Origin: Tomitella gaofuii
Lineage (GTDB): Bacteria; Actinomycetota; Actinomycetes; Mycobacteriales; Mycobacteriaceae
Length of the DNA: 64,000 bases
Direction of reading: 5' to 3'
Assembly (NCBI RefSeq): GCF_014126825.1
Contig: NZ_CP059900.1
Span: forward strand, 62,001 to 126,000
The notes below the pieces were generated by a model. It worked only from the letters and a program-made list of their open reading frames with translations, was not told the origin of the DNA and did no database searches. Positions 9,077-17,137 of this stretch are shown in pieces. The translations under genes and the position numbers were made by a program. The stretch's first letter is position 1. The number at the start of each line of letters is the position of its first letter.

Positions 9077-9952
9077 GTGAGTGCCGTGTGGCCCGTGGTG
9101 GTCGGTATCGATGGTGCGCACCAGGCTGATCATGCCGTCCGGTGGGCGGTGCGATATTCGGCGCGCCGCGGCGTACCGGTACGGATCGTGGTGGCGGCGC
9201 CGCCGCGACCGGCCGCACGGGTCATGGACCGGCTCCCGGGACGGCTTTTTCGCCGACTCAACGTCGACGGCGACGCAGTCGCCGCCCGCGCGCTGCGTAT
9301 CGCCGCCGAAGCCGCACCGACGGCGCCGGTGACTGCCGAGGTGGCCGCCGGGACGGTCGTGAAGACGCTGGTCGAAGTGTCGAAGTCGGCGCACACGCTC
9401 GTGCTCGACGGGCAGGGCCGCGGACGCATGGGACGCGCCGTGGTCGGCTCGCTCGGCACGACGATCGCCCGGCTGGCCGATTGCCCGGTCGCGGTCGTGC
9501 GGACACCCGGCGGCGAGCCCGGCGCTGGGGCAGCGGCCGGCCCGGTGGTCGTCGGGGTCGATGGCACCGCGTCGGGAATACCGGCGCTCGATACCGGGTT
9601 CGCCGAGGCCGCCGCGACCGGGGCGCATCTGGTCGCCGTGCACACCTGGGGCCATGCGGGGGCGACCTACTTTTCGGCGCGGGATGCGGCGCGGTGGCAG
9701 GGTGAAGCCAGCGCCGAACAGGCGGTGTTGTCCGAGCGGCTCGCCGGATACAGCGCCGACTTCCCGGATGTCGTGGTGCAGAAGGTGGTCACCACCGGGC
9801 GGGCGGCCGAGACGTTGGCCGCGTGGGCGCCGACCGCCCAGTTGGTCGTCCTCGGCTCGCGCCGCGGCGGTGGCCGCACCGGCATGGCGTCGGGGTCCAC
9901 GGTGGTCGCCGTGTTGCGCGCGGCCCGGTGCCCGGTGATGATCGCCCGCTGA
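9077..9952 (+). CDS. Tandem-domain universal stress protein
   Basis: 291 residues forming two UspA domains (about 5-145 and 153-291). Each begins with the strand VVVGIDG or VVVGVDG. The second ends with GSRRGGGRTGMASGST, matching the ATP-binding G-2x-G-9x-G(S/T) motif; the first (GQGRGRMGRAVVGSLG) is close but degenerate. Tandem Usp proteins in mycobacteria are linked to hypoxia and stress survival. The GTG at 9077 fits the N-terminal edge of the first domain; upstream residues in the same frame look non-coding. The gene faces the convergent YihY-type gene. Confidence 0.9.
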   Translation: MSAVWPVVVGIDGAHQADHAVRWAVRYSARRGVPVRIVVAAPPRPAARVMDRLPGRLFRRLNVDGDAVAARALRIAAEAAPTAPVTAEVAAGTVVKTLVEVSKSAHTLVLDGQGRGRMGRAVVGSLGTTIARLADCPVAVVRTPGGEPGAGAAAGPVVVGVDGTASGIPALDTGFAEAAATGAHLVAVHTWGHAGATYFSARDAARWQGEASAEQAVLSERLAGYSADFPDVVVQKVVTTGRAAETLAAWAPTAQLVVLGSRRGGGRTGMASGSTVVAVLRAARCPVMIAR

Positions 9953-9986
9953 CGACCTGCCCGGCCGCAGCAGCCGGCCTGAGGTT

Positions 9987-11228
9987 CTAACGGTCGCCGT
10001 CCCGGGCGTCATCGGGCGGCGGCGAGGTGCGCGTCCTGGGCCGGTGCAGCGGCGCCGTCGGGGTCTCGACGGCACCGCGCGCATCCGCGGCCTCGCTGCT
10101 GCCTGTGTCTTCAGCATCCGTGCAGGTCGCCGAAACTTCGGCGCCGCTGTCCGCGCGGGTATCACTTCCAGCGGGTGCGTCGGGGGGCGTGTCTTGCCGA
10201 GTATCAGTTGTGGTTGTGGTGGTGTCCGGTCGCGGCTCGGGGCTGTCCGCCTCGTCCGGGGCAGTCAGCCGCGTAGTGACCTCCACGTTGTGGGCCTGGG
10301 TTTCGCGGCGCGTGTAGGCGCTGTAGGCGCGTACGTCGGCGCGGGTGGTGGCCTGGGCGGACAGGCTCGACAGGCCCCGCGGCCAGAGCCGGTCGCTGCG
10401 GACGACGTTGATCTCCGCGCAGACCATGGTGATCTGGGCGAGCAGGTAGAACCAGAACAAGAGCCCGATCACCACGGCGAACGTGCCGTAGGTGCCGGTG
10501 GCGCCTTGGACTTTGTGGTTGACCAGGCTGGTGCCGATCTTCTGCAGCGCGAACCACGCCAGTGCCGCCGCCGCCGCCCCGGGGGCGGCGTCCCGGAAAC
10601 CGACCGGGGCGACGGTGAGCCGCCGGAACAGGTAGGTGAACACGGTGAAGTTCATCGCCAGCCCGAGTGCCGCGGCGAGCGTGGCGCCGGCGGCGCCGAT
10701 ACGGAGCCCGTACGATGCGGTGCCCGAGACCACGCCCTGTAAAAAGGTGGTGGCGATCAGTCCGCCGCCGCCCACGGCGACCAGTTCGATGCTGCGCACG
10801 ATGCGCGGGACGAAGCCCGGCCAGGAGGTGCGCGGCACCGCGTAGATGGTGTTGAACGCCGTCTGCGCGGTCTGCGCGACCCCGAGTCCCGACCAGAGCG
10901 CAAGCGCCAGGCCGGTGATCAGTGCCAGCGGGTTGCCGGTCAGCGGGCGTACCGCGCTGTGTTCGCCGAGGAGCGGGAACTCGCCGAGCGCCGAGGAGAA
11001 CACCGTGTCCTGCAATTCCGGCGAGCCCGCGAGCACGTAGCCGAGGATCGTGGTCAACGCCAGCAGCAGCGGAAAGATCGAGAAGAACGCGTAGTAGGCG
11101 GTCAATGCGGCGAGGTTTCCGGCCTGGTCGTCGCCGAATTTCTTGATGACCGCGAAGCTGAACCCCGCCCACGGGTGCGCCCGCTGAAAGCGGTCGACCC
11201 GGTCGATCAGCCGGGTACGTGCGCTCAC
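9987..11228 (-). CDS. YihY/virulence factor BrkB family membrane protein
   Basis: 413 residues with six predicted membrane spans in the first 300 (start near AALTAYYAFFSIFPLLLAL at about 40-58) and the family's closing block FAVVIGLLFWFYLLAQITM near 255. The last 100 residues are a hydrophilic Thr/Asp/Ala-rich tail, probably cytoplasmic and disordered. YihY proteins are inner-membrane proteins of uncertain role, once misnamed RNase BN. The GTG at 11228 starts the conserved region; the frame stays open upstream without a better start. It sits beside a stress cluster. Confidence 0.88.
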   Translation of the reverse strand: MSARTRLIDRVDRFQRAHPWAGFSFAVIKKFGDDQAGNLAALTAYYAFFSIFPLLLALTTILGYVLAGSPELQDTVFSSALGEFPLLGEHSAVRPLTGNPLALITGLALALWSGLGVAQTAQTAFNTIYAVPRTSWPGFVPRIVRSIELVAVGGGGLIATTFLQGVVSGTASYGLRIGAAGATLAAALGLAMNFTVFTYLFRRLTVAPVGFRDAAPGAAAAALAWFALQKIGTSLVNHKVQGATGTYGTFAVVIGLLFWFYLLAQITMVCAEINVVRSDRLWPRGLSSLSAQATTRADVRAYSAYTRRETQAHNVEVTTRLTAPDEADSPEPRPDTTTTTTDTRQDTPPDAPAGSDTRADSGAEVSATCTDAEDTGSSEAADARGAVETPTAPLHRPRTRTSPPPDDARDGDR

Positions 11229-11677
11229 CGGGGGCCACCCGCCGCCGCGGTGTGGTGCGGCCCAGCGGCCACGGCGCCGCCGCCGCCGGGCGATACACCG
11301 GATGCTGCCCTCATGTGCGCGGCCCCTTCGTGTGACCCGGACGGACACTGCTGTTACCGGTGAGACTGTCACCAGGCGGCGGGCCGGGCAATGCGGACAC
11401 GCCGGATGCGGGCACCGACCACGCGACTGTGCGCTGCGTGAACCGCAGATCAGCGCCGGCCCGCGAGCACCCGAGTCTGGCGTGTTGCTCGGTGGAGCCG
11501 CCGGGAGTGTGCCAGTGTCGACACGCAAGGATCTGTGCCCGCGGACGACGACGGTCCATGGCGCGTGGGACGTGTAGAAAGGCGGCTGCCGTGCCCCGCC
11601 CTGGACACAGTGCCCGCGGCGGAGACGGTCCCGGATCGGCCGGGCGACACCATCACACACGATCGGAGATACTCGAA
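11229..11677. other. Intergenic region, no gene recognised
   Basis: About 450 bases between divergent genes (YihY-type on minus, 74-aa ORF on plus). It presumably holds both promoters; no clear motif was found. Confidence 0.35.
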
Positions 11678-11902
11678 ATGAACTCCTCGGCTCAGCACAA
11701 GGCGCAGGACCTCAAAGACAGCGCACTCGAGCAGGCCCACGCGGCGCAGGACACCGCAGGGCATCTCGCCGCCCGTGCCCGTGACGCCGCCACCGACGAG
11801 CACGGCACACTCAAATCCGCTGTCCCCTCCGGCGGCGTGCTGATCGTGGTCCTCGCGGCGTTGTGCGCTGTGGCGGTCGTCCTGCGGGCGCGGCGGCGCT
11901 GA
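11678..11902 (+). CDS. Small membrane-anchored protein (74 aa)
   Basis: The first 48 residues are hydrophilic and helical (KAQDLKDSALEQAHAAQDTA, a heptad-like pattern seen in LEA-like and DUF3618-like proteins). A single membrane span follows at about 52-68 (GGVLIVVLAALCAVAVVL), with an RARRR stop-transfer tail. CGGAGAT lies 8 bases before the ATG at 11678. The N-terminal part is probably cytoplasmic. Its position next to the Asp23/CsbD cluster suggests an envelope-stress role; this is inference. Confidence 0.65.
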   Translation: MNSSAQHKAQDLKDSALEQAHAAQDTAGHLAARARDAATDEHGTLKSAVPSGGVLIVVLAALCAVAVVLRARRR

Positions 11903-12222
11903 CCAGCGCCGGTCCGGGCAGTGGCGACGGGTGGGTGGCCGGCCGTAATCGCCGGGGCGATCGTCGGCGGCCTGGCCGCGCATGTCATCGTCACGAGAAT
12001 CCGACGAAGCCGCCCCCGTCCACGACATGCCAATGCCCCTGTGATCGCCGGCTGACGGGGGCTCTTGTCCCGCGCCACGTCCGTGACGGTCGGTGTCGTG
12101 CTCAGTCAGCGACGCTGCCGGTCACGGGGCCGGGGACTATGTTCGCAGCGGCGGCCGTGGTCGTCGGCGCGGGATGGTTGTCATGCCACGACCGGGCCGA
12201 AGTGGGTGGGCACGTCGTTTCG
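11903..12222. other. Intergenic region, no gene recognised
   Basis: About 320 bases between convergent genes, with no supportable ORF. No strong hairpin was found. Confidence 0.35.
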
Positions 12223-12375
12223 TTACTGGGACGTCCGCAGCGGAATGTCCTTGCTGACAGCGGCCGGCGGGTCGCCGTCCTCGGCGGGGCCGGCAAACAT
12301 GGTGGCGAGGTGCTGCTTGATCTGCGCGGTGCTCAGGTGCGCGCCGGTTCGTGACGGGGTGTGTTGAGTGGCCAT
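12223..12375 (-). CDS. Small hypothetical protein (50 aa), last gene of stress cluster
   Basis: The frame from the ATG at 12375 encodes 50 residues (MATQHTPSRTGAHLSTAQIK...KDIPLRTSQ) and ends at a TAA. Upstream CGAAAGGCAGCC resembles the site used by the next gene upstream (CGAAAGGACACC), which supports expression from the same operon. The middle (LSTAQIKQHLATMF) could form one helix. No known domain. Confidence 0.5.
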   Translation of the reverse strand: MATQHTPSRTGAHLSTAQIKQHLATMFAGPAEDGDPPAAVSKDIPLRTSQ

Positions 12376-12407
12376 GGGCTGCCTTTCGTTGCTGTCCGGG
12401 GGCGGGT

Positions 12408-12692
12408 TTACACGGGGGTGGGGTCGTCGTTGTCGTCGTGGCGGCGTCGGCGGCGCCGGTATACGGCGGCTTCCTCGTCGGTGGTCTCGGGTTCGAGTGG
12501 GTCGTTGTGCCACCGGTAGCGGATCGCGACCATCAGTGCGCCGCCGGCGGCCAGGCCCACGATGGCCGCGGTACCCCACGGCCATGCGGCGGCGCCGTCG
12601 GGCCGGCCGAGCATCACCAGCCATACCCCGCCGGCGGCGATGCCCAGCAGGAGCAGCGTCCAGGCGGCGAGTCCGGGGAAGTTCTGGCGCAC
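12408..12692 (-). CDS. Small two-span membrane protein (94 aa)
   Basis: 94 residues from the GTG at 12692 (GAAAGG about 10 bases upstream). Two hydrophobic segments, about 6-28 (LAAWTLLLLGIAAGGVWLVML) and 39-57 (GTAAIVGLAAGGALMVAI), are followed by a charged cytoplasmic tail rich in Arg, His and Asp. It fits the small membrane proteins that accompany Asp23-type clusters. The same frame stays open far upstream through other genes, but that extension is shadow sequence. Confidence 0.65.
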   Translation of the reverse strand: MRQNFPGLAAWTLLLLGIAAGGVWLVMLGRPDGAAAWPWGTAAIVGLAAGGALMVAIRYRWHNDPLEPETTDEEAAVYRRRRRRHDDNDDPTPV

Positions 12693-12754
12693 GTGCGGTG
12701 TCCTTTCGTTGTGGTGTCCCGTCAGGTTAGCCGGGGACCGTGCGGCCTGGCGGT

Positions 12755-13336
12755 CTAGCGGACCGGGCGGGTCTGGCCGCGGCGGCGGCCGGTGTGCAGG
12801 TGGATGCGGGTCGGCGGCGCAGTGTCGCCGAACATGTCGGCCAGTTCCGCACGGGTGCGGGCAGCGGCGCGGGCTGCTGCGGGCAGATCCGCCGGCGCGG
12901 CGAGGTGTGCGGCGATATCGATGGTGAGCGTGCCGCGGTCCCGGCGGATCCGGGCGTGGGCGGCGCCGATGGCGGGGTCGGCTGCCAGGGCGGCGGCGGC
13001 GCCGTCGGCAAGGATGCGCACGCTTGCAGTCAACCGGCCCTCCGGCCCGGTGCCGGGCAGCCGGACCGTCGTCCGGCGGGGTACGGGGATGTGGCCGAGC
13101 AGCCAGCGCAGCGCGAGCAGGCCGATCAGCACCCCGCCGATACCCGCGGCCCACGGCCACCACGACCGCCCGGTGACATCGGTGATGGCGTCGATCGAAA
13201 CGCGGTCGGGCAGCCAATCGGTCCACCGGGGCGGCCAGCGCGTCGCCCAGCCGATGAGCACGAGCCCCCCGGCGATCGCGCCGAGCCCGACGACCGCGGT
13301 GGCGATGCGGTCCCATGCCGCCATCAGCCTGCTCAT
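12755..13336 (-). CDS. AmaP-like alkaline-shock membrane anchor protein
   Basis: 193 residues. Two membrane spans at the N-terminus (about 13-32, VVGLGAIAGGLVLIGWA, and 63-81, AAGIGGVLIGLLALRWLLG) are followed by a cytoplasmic domain of about 110 aa with the pattern LTASVRILADGAAAALA and IDIAAHLAAPADLP. This resembles AmaP/DUF6286 proteins that anchor Asp23 to the membrane in Firmicutes; the actinobacterial version is less studied. Its ATG at 13336 overlaps the stop of the upstream DUF6286 frame (ATGA), so the two are likely translationally coupled. Confidence 0.65.
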   Translation of the reverse strand: MSRLMAAWDRIATAVVGLGAIAGGLVLIGWATRWPPRWTDWLPDRVSIDAITDVTGRSWWPWAAGIGGVLIGLLALRWLLGHIPVPRRTTVRLPGTGPEGRLTASVRILADGAAAALAADPAIGAAHARIRRDRGTLTIDIAAHLAAPADLPAAARAAARTRAELADMFGDTAPPTRIHLHTGRRRGQTRPVR

Positions 13337-13996
13337 CGGTGCACCTTGTCGGGGTGCACGGCGGCGTCGATACGGACCTGGCCTGCGATCGGGGCGAGCC
13401 GGTCGGTGAGGGCGTCGGTGATCTGCGTGCGCACGGCGGCGGTGTCGGCGTCGACGGTCCGCGCGGTGACTGTGATCTTCTTGCGCGTCGCAGTCGCAGC
13501 GGCGCCGGTGACCGCGGGCACTGCGCGGGCGATGTCGCCGGCCAGCCGGGCGGCGTCGACGGGCCGCAACCACACGCGGCGGCCGTTGCGCGGCTGGCAG
13601 TATCGACACCGGCGTCGGTGTCGTCACTGCCGACGCGGTCGGTGTCGGGTTCGGCGCGGGTGTCGGCGCACGTGTATACGGCGATGGCGGTACGGCGGCG
13701 GGGTTTGACCGCGATGACGAGCAGCCACACCCCGCACGCTGCGGCGGCGGCGCCGACGACGCCCCACCACGGCTGCGGGCGGGCGCCGTCGGCGGCATCG
13801 GCGAGCGTGCCGAGCCAGGACGGTGGCGGACGCCCACCCGGCGTGCACGATCGCGTTCTTTGTACCGCGGCGATGGCGGCGGCGAGCACGAGCAGTGCCC
13901 CGATGATCCGGCGGGGGCGGCCGCCGCGGCGGCCACGGGGGGCCGCGGCGGCGTGCCGCGGGCGCGGCCGTGGTCGGAGGCGGGGGACGCGGTCAT
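13333..13996 (-). pseudogene. DUF6286-type membrane protein gene with several frame breaks
   Basis: A DUF6286-like protein can be pieced together only by changing frame. It starts at the ATG at 13996 (AGGAGG six bases upstream) with MTASPASDHGRARG, then IIGALLVLAAAIAAV, then AIVHAGWASAT, then SWLGTLADAADGARPQPWW and a second span ending VIAVKPRRRTAIAV, and finally VWLRPVDAARLAGDIARAV to the stop at 13333. At least four changes of frame are needed, near 13905, 13860, 13820 and 13590. The stop overlaps the next gene as ATGA, so the end is intact. It is either a decayed gene or a run of indel errors in GC-rich sequence. Confidence 0.6.
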
Positions 13997-14384
13997 GACA
14001 CCTCCTCGTGTCGGCGCCGCCGGCGGGCAGTATCTGCGCTATGGCGATGTCGACGCCGTCGACGGCGAGTCCGGTGAGCGTCGTCAGATCGCGGGCGACG
14101 GCGTCGCGTACCGCGGCAGCCGCCGGCCCGGCGGGGGTGGGCCAGGTCAGCGCGATGCGCACATCGGCGTGCACGTGCCCGGCCACGATGGTCGCATCGA
14201 TGCGCGGCAGCCCGCGGCCGGTGAATCGTCCGGCCGTGCTCGCGTGCGGGAGGACCCCGTCGACGCCGGTGGCGGCGCGGGCGGCGATCACGGCGACGAC
14301 CTTGTCGCGGATCTCCAGGCTGCCGCGCTCGCCGGCACTTGTTGCGGCGAGCGGGACAGGGCCGGGCGGGCCGTGCTCAGCCAC
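13993..14384 (-). CDS. Asp23/Gls24 family protein (second copy), 3' end frame-disrupted
   Basis: From the GTG at 14384 the frame gives an Asp23-type domain: GSLEIRDKVVAVIAARAATGVDGV near the start, LPRIDATIVAGHVHADVRIAL, VRDAVARDLTTLTGLAVDGVDIAIAQ. These small proteins form membrane-proximal envelope-stress complexes. The GTG overlaps the stop of the upstream 59-aa gene. The frame does not stop at the expected place but runs into the next gene; a TGA overlapping its ATG (13993-13995, an ATGA junction) is reached if one base shifts near 14010. This suggests a 3' frameshift. Confidence 0.65.
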
Positions 14385-14556
14385 GGCCCCGACCACGGGT
14401 GAGGGCGCTCAGGTCCAAGTCACCGTCGAAGTGTGCGCCGATGATCCCGCCGAGTGCGCCGAGGACGATAGCGAGCAGAAATGCCCACCACCCGCCGGTG
14501 GCGGCGGCGATCGCTAAGAGCAGGCCTGCGATCAGGCCGATGGTCGACAGTTTCAT
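14377..14556 (-). CDS. Small membrane protein of Asp23 cluster (DUF2273-like, 59 aa)
   Basis: The frame from the ATG at 14556 gives 59 residues: MKLSTIGLIAGLLLAIAA, GGWWAFLLAIVLGALGGIIGAH, then DGDLDLSALTRGRGRG. Two membrane spans with a short basic tail match the small DUF2273-like proteins that accompany Asp23 genes in Gram-positive bacteria. CAGGAGGACACC directly precedes the ATG. Its stop overlaps the GTG of the following Asp23 gene, so translation is probably coupled. Confidence 0.7.
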   Translation of the reverse strand: MKLSTIGLIAGLLLAIAAATGGWWAFLLAIVLGALGGIIGAHFDGDLDLSALTRGRGRG

Positions 14557-14617
14557 GGTGTCCTCCTGATGGCGCCCCGGCCGGTGGGCGGCCGGGACTT
14601 ACAACTGCGCGAAGCGC

Positions 14618-14899
14618 CTACTGCCGGGCCAACCGCGGGGCAGTCGCGCCCGCCCTGTGCGGATGCCGCGGCGCACCCGGGCCGTAGCGGCAGTGCGCCG
14701 CCGGTGCGCCGCCGCGGCCCGGGGACGTGTGGCGGCCGCCGGGGCGGGGACACCGTAGGCGGCACCGCGTGGTGGGGCCGTGGTCGGCGGCCATGGCCGC
14801 CGCGAACGCGTCGGCGTCGCCGCCGTGGTCGGGGTGCAGCGCGCGGGCGAGGCGCCGGCGTTCGGCGCGCCGGGCGCGGGCCTGGTCGTCATCTCGCAT
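14618..14899 (-). CDS. Small J-domain-like protein (93 aa)
   Basis: The N-terminus, RRAERRRLARALHPDHGGDADAF, carries the helix II / HPD-loop pattern of J-domains (HPDHGGD), a form common in short actinobacterial proteins within Asp23 clusters. The rest of the frame (to 93 aa) is Pro/Arg/Gly-rich and less convincing, so the true C-terminus may lie in another frame. GGAAGG lies about 17 bases before the ATG at 14899. If real, it might recruit DnaK to envelope-stress targets; this is inference. Confidence 0.5.
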   Translation of the reverse strand: MRDDDQARARRAERRRLARALHPDHGGDADAFAAAMAADHGPTTRCRLRCPRPGGRHTSPGRGGAPAAHCRYGPGAPRHPHRAGATAPRLARQ

Positions 14900-14946
14900 G
14901 GTCCCATTGTTCCGCCTTCCGCCACGGTGGCGCGCGGTATCGCCGG

Positions 14947-15255
14947 CTAGGGCATGTCGGTGGGCGCTTCGAGGTCCTCGACGATCACGTCGACAGGGGC
15001 GGCCGCCAGCGGTGTCACCGCGTCGCGTACCGCGTCGGCCACCGCGCACACGTCGCTGTAATAGGCGGCGATGATGTGGACCTCGACCCGTCCCTCGTCG
15101 TCGAGGCGCACCCCGGGGACGCGCCGGCCCGGAAGATAGGTGGCGACCTCGTTGAAAGCGCCGCCGTCGAGTCCGACCACCCCGGGCACCGCGTGGGCCG
15201 CAGCGGCGATCCGGTCGGCCAGCTCCCCGGTGACCTCGGTCATCGCGGGCCTCAT
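14947..15255 (-). CDS. Small Asp23-like envelope-stress protein (102 aa)
   Basis: 102 residues with an Asp23-like pattern: ELADRIAAAAHAVPGVVGLDGG, then VPGVRLDDEGRVEVHIIAAY, then VADAVRDAVTPLAAAPVDVIVED. It looks like a shortened Asp23 domain. Its ATG at 15255 overlaps the TGA of the preceding full-length Asp23 gene (ATGA), so the two are probably made together. No membrane span; cytoplasmic and membrane-associated through partners by analogy. Confidence 0.7.
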   Translation of the reverse strand: MRPAMTEVTGELADRIAAAAHAVPGVVGLDGGAFNEVATYLPGRRVPGVRLDDEGRVEVHIIAAYYSDVCAVADAVRDAVTPLAAAPVDVIVEDLEAPTDMP

Positions 15256-15755
15256 TCGACCCGGGTCGACTGCTCGCCGTCGCCGTCGTCCCCGTCGTCC
15301 TCGTCGAGGTGTACGTCGTGCACGGTGATGTTGACTTCCGTGACCTCGAGGCCGGTCATGCGTTCCACCGAGGCGATGACGTTGCGGCGCACACCGGACG
15401 CGAGATCGGCGATCGCCACGCCGTATTCGACGACGAGGTCGATATCGATGGCGGTCTGGCGTTCCCCGACCTCCACCGAGACGCCCTGGGACAGGCTGGC
15501 GCGCCCGCCCGGGATGCGCTGCCGCAATTGGCCCACCGCCCGCGACGCGCCGCCGCCGAGGTCGTAGACGCCCGACACCTCGCGGGTGGCGGTGCCGGCG
15601 ATCTTCGAGACCACCACGTCGGCGATCGAGGTGCGCCCGTGCTCGCTGGCCAGCGCGGAGTCCGCGGTACGCGTCACCGCGCCGCCCACACGCCCGCCGT
15701 CGCCACCGGGCCGAGTCCCGGCTGCCGATGTTGTGGTTTCTTCCTTCTCACTCAT
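15252..15755 (-). CDS. Asp23/Gls24 family envelope stress response protein
   Basis: 167 residues: a disordered Thr/Gly-rich N-terminus (about 1-40), the Asp23 domain at about 41-150 (TSIADVVVSKIAGTATREV, GVSVEVGERQTAIDIDLVVEYG, VRRNVIASVERMTGLEVTEVNI), and an acidic tail of Asp/Glu repeats. Asp23 proteins form abundant membrane-proximal networks needed for cell-wall stress tolerance in Staphylococcus; actinobacterial roles are inferred. AGGAAGGG lies about 8 bases before the ATG at 15755. It is the first Asp23 gene of the minus-strand cluster downstream of csbD-like. Confidence 0.88.
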   Translation of the reverse strand: MSEKEETTTSAAGTRPGGDGGRVGGAVTRTADSALASEHGRTSIADVVVSKIAGTATREVSGVYDLGGGASRAVGQLRQRIPGGRASLSQGVSVEVGERQTAIDIDLVVEYGVAIADLASGVRRNVIASVERMTGLEVTEVNITVHDVHLDEDDGDDGDGEQSTRVE

Positions 15756-15891
15756 CGCAGGGCCCTTCCTGTGTGTCGGTCGGCCGGCCGGGCAAGGAAC
15801 CCGTTCCGGCCGTGGTCAGCCTGTGCGCCGGCCGTGGCACGTGCGAATGCCGGTGGGTTCCCCGGCGCCGCGGAAACGAAACACATGGTGT

Positions 15892-16092
15892 TCAGTGTTC
15901 GCCGGTGATCTTGTCGGCGATCTCGTTGGCCTTGTCCTTGGCCTTCTCGACGCCTTTCTTCACCCCCGAGGACGCCTGGTCGCCCTTGCCTTCGTTTTTG
16001 AGGTCGTCATCGCCGGTGGCGGCGCCGGCCGCTTCCTTGCCGCGGCCCTTGAGCTCTTCGGCCTTGTTGGTGAACTTGTCCTGCACTCCCAT
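15892..16092 (-). CDS. CsbD family stress protein (copy 1)
   Basis: 66 residues of charged, glycine-containing helix: MGVQDKFTNKAEELKGRGKE, AAGAATGDDDLKNEGKGDQ, then Lys-rich repeats ending ADKITGEH. This is the CsbD family, made under general stress in Bacillus under sigma-B; function is unknown. CAGGAGGAAACC precedes the ATG at 16092. It is divergent from the response regulator at 16261, and the same pair occurs inverted at 26-27.5 kb. Confidence 0.92.
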   Translation of the reverse strand: MGVQDKFTNKAEELKGRGKEAAGAATGDDDLKNEGKGDQASSGVKKGVEKAKDKANEIADKITGEH

Positions 16093-16219
16093 GGTTTCCT
16101 CCTGATTGATGACGTGGATGCTGCGGGGCGTAGACGGCTCGCCGTCGGCCTCGTCGTGGGCCGTGGCGCGTCCCGCGGGCCATGAGAACGACGCTACGCG
16201 CCTATTCGTGGGTATCGCT

Positions 16220-16235
16220 TCACCCCTAGGGGTGA
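16220..16235. promoter_or_regulatory. 16-bp perfect palindrome upstream of response regulator
   Basis: TCACCCCTAGGGGTGA is a perfect inverted repeat, 25 bases before the GTG of the response regulator and between it and the divergent CsbD gene. A near-identical site (one mismatch in the inner 14 bp) lies at 26751-26764 before the second regulator copy. It is probably an operator, perhaps for the regulator itself. Confidence 0.6.
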
Positions 16236-16260
16236 TTTGTGTGGGGGTAGTGTGGTCGGT

Positions 16261-16923
16261 GTGAGTGGTATTCGGGTGGCGTTGGTCGATGATTACGAGG
16301 TCGTGGTCCGCGGGCTGGCGGTGATGCTGCGGACCTACCGGGACCGGGTGGAGATCGTCGAGTTAGACGCGAACACCCGTGTCGGCGGCCGTGTGGACAT
16401 CGCCTTGTACGACTCGTTCGCCAACCCGCAGGGCGACCGCAGCCAGGTGCGCGCGCTGGCGGCCAATCCGCTGGTGGGCAAGGTGGCGGTGTATTCGTGG
16501 AATCTCGATGCGCTGCTTGTCGAGTCGGCGTTCGCGAACGGGGCCAGCGGATATCTGGCCAAGTCCCTTCCCGCACGGCAGTTGGTCGCCGCCCTCGAGG
16601 AGGTCCACCGGGGTGTGCGGCAGGTTCATGCCGGTGTGCCGGGCACGAAGGTGGTCGTCGGCGACTGGCCGGGCCGCGAGGAAGGGCTGACGCAACGCGA
16701 AGCCGAGGTCCTCGCGCTGATCACCCAGGGGCTGAGCAATAGTGCGATCGCCGAGTGTGCGCACCTGTCGATCAACTCGGTCAAGACCTATATCCGCAAC
16801 TGTTACCGGCGGATTGGGGTGACCAGCCGTGCGCAGGCCGTGCTCTGGGGCGTCGAGCACGGCTTCCGCCCCGACCGCGCGCGCGTTGCCCACCCGCCGC
16901 AAGGCCCCGGCGCGCAGCAGTAG
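16261..16923 (+). CDS. LuxR/NarL-type response regulator (copy 1)
   Basis: 220 residues. The receiver domain (about 3-118) has the acidic pair in VALVDDYE, a candidate phospho-Asp in DIALYDSF and the Lys in GYLAKSLP; the switch Thr is Ser (VAVYSWN). The C-terminal LuxR HTH (about 145-205) reads LTQREAEVLALITQGLSNSAIA...INSVKTYIRNCYRRIGV. No histidine kinase is nearby. The GTG at 16261 aligns with the start of the copy at 26725. It is divergent from CsbD and likely regulates envelope-stress genes. Copies 1 and 2 are almost identical until the last ~15 residues. Confidence 0.9.
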   Translation: MSGIRVALVDDYEVVVRGLAVMLRTYRDRVEIVELDANTRVGGRVDIALYDSFANPQGDRSQVRALAANPLVGKVAVYSWNLDALLVESAFANGASGYLAKSLPARQLVAALEEVHRGVRQVHAGVPGTKVVVGDWPGREEGLTQREAEVLALITQGLSNSAIAECAHLSINSVKTYIRNCYRRIGVTSRAQAVLWGVEHGFRPDRARVAHPPQGPGAQQ

Positions 16924-17137
16924 GTCTGGCTTCGGTGCCTCCTTCCGGCCGCGCCGGCCGGGCCGTCGCACTCGAGTGGCCGTCACGGTCGGACTTGCGC
17001 ATTTCTCACGCATAAAGAGGGCATTTGACCGGTATGTTTCAGTCGGTTTAGATAGACGGACCGGCGAGTCGTCGATTGCGGACGGGCCGCCGGGGTCGGG
17101 AGGTTCTGTCTATGCCGCAACGTGGAAACGAGAAGTG

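Noticed and set aside
12408-14396. One 662-aa minus-strand ORF across the Asp23 cluster
   Set aside because: It joins an Asp23 frame, parts of DUF6286, shadow frame of the AmaP-like gene and a separate small membrane protein. Internal ribosome sites and start/stop overlaps show several genes.
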